Positions 1-11,535 of a DNA stretch of 64,000 bases are shown piece by piece. Made by a program: the position numbers and the translations under genes. The stretch is from Psilocybe azurescens (taxonomy: Eukaryota > Basidiomycota > Agaricomycetes > Agaricales > Agrocybaceae), in NCBI GenBank assembly GCA_023853785.1, contig JAJIRX010000490.1, forward strand, positions 62,001 through 126,000. The letters are read 5' to 3'. Position 1 is the first letter of the stretch. Each line of letters begins with the position of its first letter. The notes below the pieces were generated by a model. That model was not told the DNA's origin. It ran no database searches and saw nothing but the letters and a program-made list of their open reading frames with translations.

Positions 1-233
1 GCGAAGCGCAAGACGTCAACAGCAGATAAGAGGATATAGTGTGCGCCATGATGTTAATGTTACTTCACCCTCTTCTGTTCTTTGACCTTTTTCTTCATTT
101 TGCATAGACATCAGGTCCATTTTTTTAATACATTAATGGCATGTTTTCAATGCTGAGCACTTCATCGAACAGTTACCCATATTCGTATCCCAAAATTTAT
201 CATTCGTCACAATGTCTCTCATGAGACACATTC

Positions 234-1042
234 CTATCCGCTGCTCGAAAGGCTCGAGTGAAACATTTCGAGTGTGGCGATCTCTCTCAGAGTTCCGACC
301 AGTGGTGAAAAGCCTGGATCGCTAACGAAGTCGACGTGCGCCTAAACGGTGTGTATACGAGCATTAGCCAATCGGAGCCACCTCAAAAGGGTAAGAATCT
401 GACCTTGGTGCTGTTCCACCCAATTGTGAGGTAAAATGTGTTCGAATCCTCCAGGGTTGGGCCCCATGTCACAGGAGCATACCTGGCATTCCCAGCGTCG
501 ATCTTTGTAGCCATGGTAGACAGGATGTTGTACAGATCCTCCTTAGTATTGCCTTCGTTCAGCGTCATCCGCAGGATCTCGGTGGTGGGTGCGGTGAGAG
601 CGGGTGTGAAGTCCTTGACGAAGTCGACGTGGTACGTTTTGCTCTCACCGACTTTTACTGATTGTATGATCTTGAGCCACTCGGCGAAAGACGGCTGGCT
701 GGTTAAAGCTTTATGGTGCTCTAGCGTCGCCCAGACTGCAGAGCACATCCAAATAATATTAGCCTGAGGTCTGCACGGCGGATTGTGAGTATCTTCTATG
801 ATGTTCCTTACCTATGAAGCTGTGGAATCGTTTTCTATCTTCCTCGGCTAAGCCTGAATGTATTCTGCAAGGATGCATTCAAAGAGGTTATATGAACACA
901 AGCTCTGTCGCAAGCAACGAATTATATCATACCCGATACAGCCATCTGACTTTGTAATTCCCTCAACGACTGGCTTGAAGATAGAGGGGTCTGCGATGTA
1001 GGCATCAGTGGCCTCCCACGAGGTTATTTCAACAATCGGCAT
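234..1042 (-). CDS. ABM-like (dimeric alpha/beta barrel) protein, copy A
   Basis: Four exons (1042-933, 864-812, 735-404, 341-234) join with correct GT/AG sites and phase into 200 residues. The start MPIVEITSWEATD, the later VWATLEHHKAL and the final GWNSTKAHVDF segment match the layout of fungal antibiotic-biosynthesis-monooxygenase-like proteins: two ferredoxin-like halves, each with a 'W-S-EHH/AH' strand. Members are small cytosolic proteins, some of them cofactor-free oxygenases; substrate and activity here are unknown. The family call rests on pattern memory. The exon lengths equal those of the neighbouring paralog (110, 53, 332/333, 108), which strongly supports the model. The reading frame is intact. 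Confidence 0.8.
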
Positions 1043-1105
1043 GGTGTAATTATTTTTCGGCGTCACAATATATGTGCGGTGCGTCCTGGAGCGGGTTTGG
1101 GTATC

Positions 1106-1149
1106 TTTGAGGCTGTTAGGGTCCAGATTTGAGGCTGTTAGGGTCCAGA
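1106..1149. repeat. Perfect 22-base tandem duplication
   Basis: Two adjacent identical 22-base units (1106-1127 and 1128-1149), each beginning tttgaggctgttagg, lie just upstream of copy A's start codon. This is a recent slippage-type duplication in the promoter region. No function can be inferred. Confidence 0.9.
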
Positions 1150-1865
1150 AAAATGATGGAGGGGATTCGAGACGATTCGAAATTCATAGGCTATAGCAGC
1201 TTATATATGCCGGTGCATGAGGCAGCATTGGTGTGTTTCGAGCACCGAACCATGATGGAACAAAGCCGGAGTACCCGTAATTGACATCCTACAATCTTGA
1301 AAGAGTCGTACTCAGTGGCGCTACTGTGAGGATTGGTCATGGGTCGCGGTAGTATCTTATTTAGCCTGTTACAAATCAATTTCATGGTCGAGGAAAGGAA
1401 ATAGTATGCGTGGAATCGCTCCCAGAGTGAGAGCGTCCTGGGTTATCAAGTCTAATCATAGCCGTGAAGTTCACAGAAGTGGTTAACTATTTAGGCGTCT
1501 TGAGCCGTTCAAGTTTTTTTAGAACAGACGCTATGACGTTCGATCACTTAGTCATCTATTTGGGACGTCCAGACCTCACACTATCGCTGCTTGGCGGATT
1601 CGTCGTTAGTAGCATTTACAGGAGGAGAAGAAAACTCATTGGGACCCCAGATGAATACTGGATAAAAACCTATCTACGATGTGTAAACATTGTCTCAAGC
1701 CGTAGTCCCTCAACACTCTAATATGGAGGGTGCCAGTCTAAATGGGAACGCAAATAGGATACAAGCTTTGCATAGCCGAACAATTTACCACCAGAACGAC
1801 GCAGGAGAATCAGTAAAAAATACGGGGAGCAAATAACCGTTGATTACAATGCACACAAATCAATT

Positions 1866-2636
1866 CTAAAGTCTGACAAGGCTGGAAATATGATATATCT
1901 CAAAGATGGAGGCGCTCCTCAAGTCCTTCAAGACCAACTGGAAGGGATCCTGGCTGTCAAAATCGTTATGCGTCTGACACAAGCCGTCAGAGTCCTTACA
2001 CAACATACACGCATACAATTCAGATAAAACTTACCTTTGAACTATCCCAGCCAACCATCAAAAAAAACCTAGACGAATCCTCTTTGATTTGACCCCACGT
2101 AACAGGCCCATGCTTGGTATTCGCTTGGTCGATCTGCGCGGCTATTTCTTCGAAGACACTGTATAGATACTCCCTCGATACATTGTCTTTCAAATTCGCA
2201 AAGTACAACCTGAGTGGTCGGTGCCAACAAGGAAGGAGTAATGTCTTTATTGAACTCGACGTGGAAGACGTTTACATCTTTAGCTTGAGTCGTGACGACG
2301 ACCTTGATCGCTTCGTGAAAGATTGGGAGCCTTGTGAAAGCCGTGTGGTGCTCCAATGACTCCCAAACTAATGTGAATTTATGAGGACTATATACCAGGG
2401 ATAGCTCTGATCGTCTGACCTATGAGAAGATAGATCCTCTTTGGATCTTCTTCAGTCAGACCATAATATACTCTACAAAGCAATTGAGCTGGTAAATCTG
2501 AAAGCGTATGCGTATACCAAACTTACTCTAGACAGCCGTCGGCTTTTCTTACGATATCAAAAGGCTCTCTAAGAATAGTCTGGTCCTCCAGATAACGATC
2601 GGTGACTAGCCAAGTTCCAATTTCAACAACAGGCAT
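1866..2636 (-). CDS. ABM-like protein, copy B, one frame break
   Basis: Paralog of the gene at 234-1042 in the same orientation. Exons are 2636-2527, 2472-2420, 2367-2035 and 1973-1866. It starts MPVVEIGTWLVTD, has VYYGLTEEDP in exon 2, VWESLEHHTAF at the exon 2/3 junction, and GWDSSKTHNDF across the last junction. Exon 3 is 333 bases against 332 in copy A, so one extra base near 2209 (after the codons for APTTQ) shifts the frame. Downstream the homologous frame resumes (YFANLKDNV...). Either a young pseudogene or a one-base consensus error. Everything else (splice sites, length, tail) looks functional. Confidence 0.75.
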
Positions 2637-4015
2637 GGTTTAGTATGAAAACGTTTCGAAAGCGGAGTATGTGAGTCGAGTAAAGAGGATAGTCGTGGTA
2701 GTGGCAGTATTGAATATCGACGACGCGGTAGAAGCTAGGCTTTATACATTTATATGTACTCATATGCCATTTGTGATATAGCCTGAGGATGTACTCGCCA
2801 GGGAGCAATAGTCGTCAGTTTGGACCTCACGCGAAATGAAAATGTGCGGCCATGCTCAACTTGGTCAGGCAATAACATCGTCAGCAAATTACCAATCTTT
2901 ACTTCACAGATTACTAAGCCGTAAATTGGTCCAAATGCCATCCAAAACCATGACAAGTCATGCGTCGCTTCGTCCTGGTTTGTCTTTCTGTACAACATAA
3001 TGTAGCCTGTAGAACATGATATTGTGAGTATTAATGATTAACCTCTTATGTCATCAGCATGGTGTTTGACAAAACAAGCAAGCATATAAGGTGGGCTGAA
3101 AATAGTTTGTGTCCCAGTCTCTAGGCGGGACAGTGAATCATTTCTCAGCAGAGATCGTGGAAAAACATCTATCACTGTAACGATCCTGAATATTGAGAAG
3201 ACTGGGTTTGTTGCACAGGACGAAGAACAATCGAAACTCGCTACAGGGATACAGGACATTCGACACCATTGGTATTTTTGTTAGGGGGAGTGAATGGTAC
3301 AGAGGAGGGATCGCAGTTCCTTGAGCATACGGCCGTATTAACTCTCATCTCTCGTAACATCTACTCTGATAATAAAATCAGATCTTCTTAGAGGCCGTTG
3401 AGAACCCTGAACTCGGCTTGTGCACCTAAGTTTTTTTTTTCATAATACTCTGGAGCTCTGGATACGCTCTGATCGCTTTGTCAGGTAAATATGATCGGTC
3501 AAATATAGATAAACGAAGAGCGCCCGTGAGACATGTCCGAGATGCGAAGACCCGACTGTTGACATGATTTCACCGACATTCCAGGAGCTTGCTCATGAGC
3601 TAGAATTTGCGCAAGTTAAAGAAGTCATACAACTGGGAAACTCATTTGGTAAAATACGGATAGTGTAACTAAGTAGGGGACCGTGTTACTGCTCGTGAAT
3701 GTACACAAAGCAAAGAAATCGTTCGGATAAACCATGTTTTAGTAACAGTAAGGATACAATTTGGCACCTCTATGGGCATTTACATATATCTTTGTACACT
3801 AACCACCAGTACCCGAGTATTAATAGACGGGAATACAATAATTAACTAAATGGTAAAAGGTGTTTCAACATCATCAGACATTGATTTTATGTGGGCGCCT
3901 AGGTTCAAAATTGGGCAAGGCGCTTCTTCGCTCGAAGACCATCGAACCAGGCGTTTGAATGCTCTGAAAGGCCATTCCTCAAATTCGCAATAACTGAATG
4001 ACTGTCTTATTTGAC
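2637..4015. other. Intergenic, no gene recognised
   Basis: AT-rich DNA between copy B and the DUF6534 gene. Short open frames on both strands show no family motif, no consistent splice pattern and no homology to neighbours. Nothing further is seen. Confidence 0.6.
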
Positions 4016-5882
4016 TCACTGCCTCAACAGATATAAAAACTCCTGAGAGAAGTTATAAGTTCACGGCCACAGTTGTCACGTATTGAGTACTCACTTCATT
4101 GCTTTGTTCAAGAATGAAATTATTGAGCTGATTTTCCCAGACCTTGTTCAGCGATTCTCGTGCCTATGGAAGTAGTAAGTTTAATTTATGACTCGGAGCA
4201 GGCATCGTGGCACAGAGCGACTGTCTATGGCTCTCGATTACTTACGTTCAACGTACTCAGAAGTTGAATGGCATATATTTTTACCAATGCAACTTCGGGC
4301 ACCCAGTTTCTAACCGAATCCGATTGAGAATATGCACATCGTGAAACAAGTATCTCAATGACTCACAGTGCAATGTTCTGCCATAGGATTATCAGTCGAC
4401 CTCGGAGGTAAATATTTCACATCGACCACGTCCTACTTACTGGAAGGCAAACAAGGAAGATCACATCGGCAACAGCTAAGAAAGACCTGGCGGTGTACTT
4501 TGGTCAGGGGTGGGCTACACAAAAGCACCAATTTTACATTACGAAACCAGTCTGGATTGTGACTGTTATTAGCAATTAGTATGATCCTTGTGAGGTTTAG
4601 AATAAAGACTCGCACATATTATGATACGGCTAACGACCGCGTTAGATGACGGTAGTCCTGACTTGCGCTGCCACTTGAAATGATGATTCCTTGAGTGAGA
4701 AATCAGATAAGAAAGTCTAGACAAATTACCAGACTCCACGACAGTGATCCTGCGATTAATATGTCTGCTACAGCAGCCGATATCAGCCACAAGAATACTG
4801 GGGGTATCTTTCGGGAGTCTTTGCATAGGCTCTGGCGATTGCAACTCCGATTCCAGTCCACAAGCCTCCAGCTGTATTATTATTAGAAATACGATAACCT
4901 ATAGGCAAAATTTTATATACCTAAAGACATGGCCGCCAAGCAGCATATAAGCGCTGGAATCCAGATAGAGTCTTGAAGGTTACGAATTCGCCATGCAAGA
5001 AATACTTGTATAGGTGTTGATATTGCGACCTAGTAGTACGATCAGTGTAAGCAACAGTGACATACATTCTGGCCCTTCTTGCTAAATTTGCATACCATTG
5101 TGATTGATTCTTAATTAGAGATTTAATTATTGCTTATGGGGAGCAACATGAGAAAAACGAATTAACTCACGTGCAGGAAGAGCTATCCACCTCGAAGTCA
5201 GTCTACTGCGGCCAGCATATCACTAAACGAAGAAACGTACCTCTTGGGTATAGATGTGTCACCGATAATTTCCTGTCGTTATTTAAGGTAAGTTGTCCCT
5301 TTTCTTGCTAAAAATATCTCATTGAAATCGACCATACCAAAATCGAGGACGAGAGGCTCATAGATAATAAGCACTTCGCATACGGAATGAATTGTCTCAA
5401 CGATGGCCAGATATAATACCTAATAATTTATTCCGGTGAGTAAATTCCGCACTGAAGAGCACTTCGAAAGCTCACGAGATATCTAATTAAACGAAGATCC
5501 CTAAGCAAGCCCACGTATTAACGTACAATTCCCTAAAAATTGAAATAATAAGACCAACTTTGGAGTTGTCGTATAGTAGTTGTACATCTAGAAATAACCT
5601 AAATGACAAGAACATATCGAATTCTCTTGATGCTTTACCTGTGCCAACATAATCTGGGCCCCGCCATTATGTCAGCTGTGGATTGGAGTGATATAGAAGC
5701 GACTGAATTACTCACCCCGTATAATATAAGGCTACAGGAGGAACCGATTTGCAAAGGTCCATATCTGTAGGTCAATACGTGATTGGAGGTAAATCTAGCG
5801 AAGAGGCGTCAAATACTCACATTTCCTGAATTTTGGCCAGGCCCTCCGAGCCAGAGGCAAGCTCGTCAACGTACCGCTTCAT
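4016..5882 (-). CDS. DUF6534-type seven-helix membrane protein (exon model partial)
   Basis: Successive exon-like segments on the minus strand match the fungal DUF6534 integral membrane family. They include 5882-5821 plus 5764-5716 (KIQEIYGPLQIGSSCSLILYG), MYNYYTTTPKLVLLF near 5587, ETIHSVCEVLIIYEPLV near 5380, TPIQVFLAWRI near 4990, VFLWLISAAVADILIAGS near 4780, KSGLPSSNAVVSRII near 4640, and KIYAIQLLSTLN at 4309-4246. The last continues into ARESLNKVWENQL at 4163-4095. The VADILI, S-N-VVSRII and K-Y---LLSTLN signatures are diagnostic in order. Helix 6 is shifted by one base at the five-G run 4800-4804, where one more base would restore the frame. The small exon after helix 1 and some later junctions are not resolved. 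The role of the family is unknown. Confidence 0.6.
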
Positions 5883-7127
5883 GGGACTTGATAAAGGGTG
5901 AAGAAAGGTGAATCAAAATAAGTTCTAAGCACGGATTATATACAATCTGTAGGCCACAGTTGCTCAATAGGGATGGTCGCTAAAGCTTCAACCCATTTGT
6001 GGTTCCGCGCGATTTAATACATATGCAGTGTCTCGTTTCAGCTGGGGTAGCCAATCGAAATACAGAAACTAAACTATAAATAGACAATTTTAAATATAGA
6101 TTTCATGGGGATCAAATGCCACAGGGCAGCCTCCGATACCAAGCACAGGGAACGAGCAATGGACGGCATGGAATTCTCGTATCTCACTCTGACATATGTT
6201 GGCTATATTTGGCCTCGCCGTTAGATGCGGGCGGCAAGATGTTCCTCAATAAGACTGGATAAAGCTAATGTCAGTACTTTTAGCATCGATGCACTTAAAA
6301 TAGATGTTAGGGTGGCACATTCAAAGAGAATAGTGCATGCCGAGTATCTTGGGATACATATATTAAAAGGGGACGAGGAAATGCAGTTTGAACTTGGTCA
6401 AAACGCTTGGCCTGTGTTCGCAATTGCCTGGGGTCCATCAGTTGATTCGGTGACGCATTGGCGCCCGTGTCCTCTCAGATTCGACTGAGATGCCGGGATA
6501 TTGGCACATACGTGGGATAATACAGGTTAGATGGTATTGAAACATTCTTTGGCATCACCGATAACAATGTGGATCAAAATCGGAGGAAGCTTGCTGCTGG
6601 CAGCCTGCAGGTTGGGAGTACTAGTCCCGGCAAAGGCCGTCACGCGGTGCTGCGATTGACTAAATTTAATGTCATATCACCATCTTCATACTACATCGCA
6701 GTGAAGCATCGCATCTCTGTCTCCCATTGCTGAGCCTCGAGTGATCAAGAGAACAAGCTGGACACGAGGTGACATCCATCCGAGCTCATAAGCAGTGGTG
6801 CGATCTTTTGCAGCACTATGTATTAATAAAACATTTGATTGTAGAAGTCACAATATTCTATTAATTTCTATATCTTTTCGTCCTGATAACCAGAGGAAAC
6901 ATTTTAAAACCGAAGACATTGATATTGCTATAGCGAATGGAGAGTTTTCACAGAGGTTCACCTCTCAATTCGCACCATCCCTCTGTCGAGCTTTAAGCTC
7001 GGCTCAAAGTAGTCACCTTGTGCATTGCAATAAAGTCCCTGAAACTCGAAAGATGAGTTAAAATTTACTTGTACCATACATGCATGGCTACTGTATTCTG
7101 TGATAGAATTAAGACTCTCTCACACGG
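5883..7127. other. Intergenic, no gene recognised
   Basis: Short unrelated open frames occur on both strands, the longest a plus-strand frame at 6225-6488. None has a recognisable motif or an exon chain. It may include the promoter of the DUF6534 gene. Confidence 0.5.
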
Positions 7128-7129
7128 TA

Positions 7130-7605
7130 GGGTGTTTCATGGTGGCGATTTTCAGTCGCTTTTGGGCCGCTTTTGACGGCAATTTTCGTCTCGCTTTTCA
7201 AGTATGCAAAAGCTGCTGTCACCCTGCTTTCACCTCGCTTTTTCCCTGCTTTTGACTCGCTTGTGAAATACCATGTATTGGATAATATATCGCTAACTTG
7301 CGGCTGTCTTTCAACAATCTTGGCTTTATCCCTCCTTCCACTATGGCTAAACATTCAGGGAGCAAAGAAGACACAGACCTACCTTCAACCCCCCAAATAC
7401 TAAGACAAAGCCTCTCAAATAGGAGAAATTGATACAATTGCTAAGATAATAGTAGGTACATGCCATACATTCCGAATAAATCCTTGGTGGTTCCACGTTG
7501 GCCTCGATTTTGAGCTGCTTTTCACTCTGATTTTGAGAAAGGAGAGAGGAAATTTGCGGATCAAAGTGTCTCAAAAGCGACTAAAATCACCACCGTGAAA
7601 CACCC
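7130..7605. mobile_element. MITE, about 476 bases, TA target duplication
   Basis: The ends are inverted repeats of about 35 bases beginning GGGTGTTTCA and continuing GGTGG.GATTTT then AGTCGCTTTTG, with two mismatches and one indel between ends. TA dinucleotides flank both ends (7128-7129 and 7606-7607), as expected for a Tc1/mariner-type TA duplication. Inside, GCTTTT/CGCTTTT recurs many times near the left end and as the complement near the right end. No transposase is encoded, so the element is non-autonomous. Confidence 0.75.
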
Positions 7606-7607
7606 TA

Positions 7608-8570
7608 GTATGTCAGAGATAGCAGCAACATGAAAGCAGACATACAGCGGTCCGGGTGTTCAAGTCGTCGGAGATATGGGAGGCGCCCAGCTTCGTTTTC
7701 CTCCATATGATTACCTTTGTACTATACAAGGGCCGAATGAAGACAACATTCCAATAGCTAAATTTTGTCCTAAAAGTTATCATATAGGCTTTAAAATGGG
7801 TTGAGGCCATTACCAGAAAAGTTTCATAACTGCCACAAAACATGCTCCAGTCGGAGACCGCCTTTAGCATTCGTGCAAAATAGACGAAAACTAGAACTTG
7901 TATTGCAGAGCCACCCGCATGCCCCTTGAGACTATGTTGTATTTGTTAGCTGGGGTCCATCCATTCCAGTATCCTAGCTAAATGTCAGAACATGATGCAT
8001 AGAACTGGCAAATTCTGAAGAAATGTACTTATTGAGCGTGGCAGAGCTTAGGTTAAGTTCCAAACTGCTTGAGTTCCGGCAGTGAATTGATGTCACTAGT
8101 GTGCATGCATTTTGTTGGAGAACGACATCGAACAAGTGGCTTGAATGAAGTTGAGAGCCTTTTAGTATATCGCTTGGCACCCTTCGGCAGTCAATTCGAA
8201 GTTGATCATAATGTGAGCCTCCGACCAATCAAATCAAGACCCACAGGTTCCCGGTGTTGGCCGTGTGATTTAGAAATTGCTGTGAGTCATCGCTCTTCCC
8301 TCTCAACTATTACAGACCATTACTAGATTTTTATTCCATATTCGCACATTTTGTTCTCGAAAATGGAATACCGACGCTTCCAAATTGTTACCGCCGTAGT
8401 ACGAGGCTGGTGCTCAGTCACCCAATTGGACTCTCGAGGACGCGTAGATAAGCTCGGTTATTTGCCATATGCAGGGTATGATATGCAGGGTATGAAACGA
8501 AATGTATAAGAGCCGCCGCCTTGTGCATTCCAATTTCAAATTCCACCCATTGTTCCTCCTGCAAGCCAGC
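7608..8570. other. Region upstream of aldehyde dehydrogenase
   Basis: No gene recognised. Small open frames on both strands lack motifs. The last few hundred bases should hold the aldehyde dehydrogenase promoter and leader; no clear TATA box was identified. Confidence 0.5.
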
Positions 8571-10773
8571 ATGTCGATTCAACTTGAAGAACGCCTCTTT
8601 ATTGCAGGAAAGGTGTGTTTCTATACGAACTATGACATTGTCTTGAACCATAGCGTGCTCATCACTTATGTTAGTTTGTTGAAGGAAGTGGTGAAAGATT
8701 GTCAGTAATCAACCCAGCGACGAAGGAGACAATCGCATCTGTGCACATCGCAGGGCCGAAAGAGGTCGATGCAGCTGTCGATGCAGCGGAGAAGGCCTGG
8801 CCTGCATGGGCTGACGGCGACCCCTCCACCCGGGCGAAAGCGATGCACAAGTTGGCCAACCTTGTTGAGGAGAATGTTGAAAGCCTTGCGCTGGCACAGA
8901 CCATGGAAATGGGTAAACCGCTGGCTCAGTCCATGTACGTGTCACTTCTGACTGGGTGAAGGAAACGAATAGCTAAACTAAAATCTCATATTTACAGCAT
9001 GGAGGTTTATGGTGTTGCATACGTCTATAGATATTTTGCGGGCGCGGCGTGAGTATCATATTCGTGATTTCTAGTCGCCGTACATGTATGCTTACTCAAC
9101 CATGGCCTTCAGTGATAAAGTTCACGGAAAGACGAGTCTCAATGTTCCCGGGTTTCTTGGCTTGGAGATCAGGCAACCGTATGGTGTGACTGCGGGTATC
9201 ATCCCATGGTAAGTGGATCATTCTTGAATTTTTCGCAAATTTTATTCCATGGTGGTGTCTAGGAATGGTCCGCTCATCATGGTAGCATGGAAAACTGCCC
9301 CTGCATGTACGTCAAAGTATATTGAAGGAGTGATGGAGTCTCATTCACAATTCAGTGGCCACTGGAAATGCCAGCATCATAAAGACGAGTGAGAAGTCCC
9401 CATTGAGCGCTCTCTTGTTTGCTTCGCTTATCGCAAAGGCTGGGTAAGCACCTCTGCAAATCTCCCACATCCAATTATTATAACCAAAATTGTATATCAG
9501 AATTCCTGACGGGGTTCTGAGTATTCTAAGCGGCGCGAGAGAGACAGGAGAGCTGCTCGCATCGCATATGAAGATCCGCAAGATTTCGTTCACCGGGTCT
9601 CCTGTTGCAGGACGTGCCGTAGCACAGGCTGCAGCTCGCTCTAACCTCAAAACATGTACGCTCGAACTTGGAGGCAAAAGCCCCGTCATTGTCTTTAACG
9701 ACTGTGACATTGAGGATGCAGTGACTAGGTATTGTCAATCATGCATAATATAATGTTACTCTGCTGTTGTTTCTAACGTATGGTGATGATGCCTGCTCAG
9801 GGTGTTGGGAGGTTTCAATCAAAATGCTGGTCAGATTTGCGTCGCTGGCACACGAGTATATGTCCAGGATGGTATATTCGATCAATTTGCACAGAAACTT
9901 GCAGCTAGCACCGAGAAGTATTCGATTGGAGATCCATTACAACAAGCGACCTCTTCCGGGCCACAGGTCGACTCTCTTCAGGTAATTCATTCTATCCATT
10001 CATTTGAGTTCACGGTACTGATTCGTTCGCATTAAAAGCATAAGCGCATTTTGGATTATATCGAAATCGGCAAAAAGAAGGCGGGAAGATCTTGACTGGT
10101 GGCCTCGCAGGAGATGAAAGGGTACGTCGATAGTTTCAATCTCAGCGAGTTGTGCAGGAATAAATGCCCTTATTTTAATACTTCCCTTGCTATAGGGGTA
10201 CTATGTAAAACCCACAATCTTCACAGACGTCCAAGATCAAGCGACAATCAATCAGGAGGAAATCTTCGGCCCTGTCGTTATTCTGCACAAATTCTCCTCG
10301 GAGGAGGAAGTTCTAAAGAGGTGCGTGACGGCCGTCTCATCCTCGATAGGATAGGCGCAAGTCAAGTCCACTTAGTGACACATACTTAATCGATGCATGG
10401 CAACCAGGGCTAACGACACCGAATATGGTCTGGCTGCATAGTGAGTAGAACTGTGGCGCCACTAGCGTTTCGTTTCGGTCTGATTGTTTATCCTTGACCC
10501 CTCGTGACAGCGTATTCACTAAGGACATCTCTCGCGCGATTCGATTTGCCAAAGCCCTTGAAGCTGGTCAGGTTGGAGTGAACACGACGGGGAATGCACA
10601 TCCAGATCTCGCCTTTGGAGGGTGGAAAGGATCCGGTATCGGGCGTGACTTAGGGGATCATGGTGTGTATTGTTGGACTATTGTACGCAGTCTCGTCGGT
10701 TTCTTAGTATTGACCCACCCTCTTGCTAGCCATCGATGCCTACACCGAGGTCAAGACCATCTTTATTCGATAA
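8571..10773 (+). CDS. Aldehyde dehydrogenase, NAD(P)+-dependent
   Basis: Thirteen exons: 8571-8612, 8675-8934, 8998-9048, 9113-9208, 9263-9306, 9356-9443, 9501-9728, 9801-9981, 10039-10121, 10196-10320, 10408-10440, 10511-10662 and 10730-10773. The product is about 475 residues. Visible motifs are IIPWNGPL, the nucleotide-fold segment KISFTGSPVAGR, the general-base motif LELGGKSP, the catalytic-cysteine loop FNQNAGQICVAGTR, EEIFGPVV, and the C-terminal GGWKGSGIGRDLG. It oxidises aldehydes to carboxylic acids, probably in the cytosol; the exact substrate (acetaldehyde-type or other) cannot be told. Exon 9 is one base short (83 instead of 84): a base is missing near 10075-10081 (AAAAAGAAGG), shifting the frame in the 'GKKxGGKILTGG' segment. 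All other exons keep phase. Confidence 0.9.
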
Positions 10774-10816
10774 AAATGATAGCTCGCAAGATCCAAATAT
10801 TAGATAGGATAGCACC

Positions 10817-10840
10817 GGGATTGCGGGATTGCGGGATTGC
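10817..10840. repeat. Three copies of an 8-base unit
   Basis: The unit gggattgc occurs three times in perfect tandem, 44 bases after the aldehyde dehydrogenase stop codon. It is probably a simple microsatellite in the 3' region. Confidence 0.9.
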
Positions 10841-11535
10841 GCCTTCGTCGACTCACAATTTCTGGTGTGTTTGGCAAGTCGTCTTATATATCCAGCGACA
10901 CCGAACTCCGAGAAATACACGGAACTATTTTCCATTAAAAACCATGAGTGAAACACTACTGAAAGGAAGTGCTGTCGGGTAGAGCCGGGTGACGACCTTA
11001 GGAATGGAGTGATCACTGACTTGAGGCACAGAGGAACGAGATTAAATGCTAACCTTATTAGTGTTGATGTCTTGATTCTTTACAGGTTGTGTCAGACTCT
11101 TCCCTGATCATAGCATAGGCAAGATCACGGTTATGTTGAAAGATATAAAGTATTCATAGTCAGTGACTGTGAGTACACTTTAGAGGGAAAGAAGAAAGCA
11201 ATCACCACTCTTGACAACTGCAGAGAGTCATTGGTCAACGACAGGAGTCTGGATTGGTTGACATCTGATAACAAGGGGGGAGAATTGGCAAGTCGTAAGT
11301 GATAATTGAACGGTATTGGCATGTTTATCGGTCGTTCTCGATAAGAAACTCCATCCATCGACTTAGTAGTCAGCCATGCATACCAGTACAGAGTACACCT
11401 CGTTAACTAGGGCGGAAAACGCGCACGGTATTGTTCCACAACAATCATGCCATGCAGCGGTGAGCCATTCGTTGCAAAGAGAAGGGACAATTCGGCGGCG
11501 AAATCAGGTCAATAACATGACGATAAGACCTAGGC
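10841..11535. other. 3' intergenic between convergent genes
   Basis: Lies between the convergent aldehyde dehydrogenase and Trm44 genes. No coding motif is seen. The Trm44 C-terminus may in reality end before 11536 (see that entry), so the gap could be larger. Confidence 0.5.

Noticed and set aside
4433..4950. Several 60-90-codon frames on both strands
   Set aside because: Shadows or shifted frames of the DUF6534 exons; the family motifs appear only when exons are joined.
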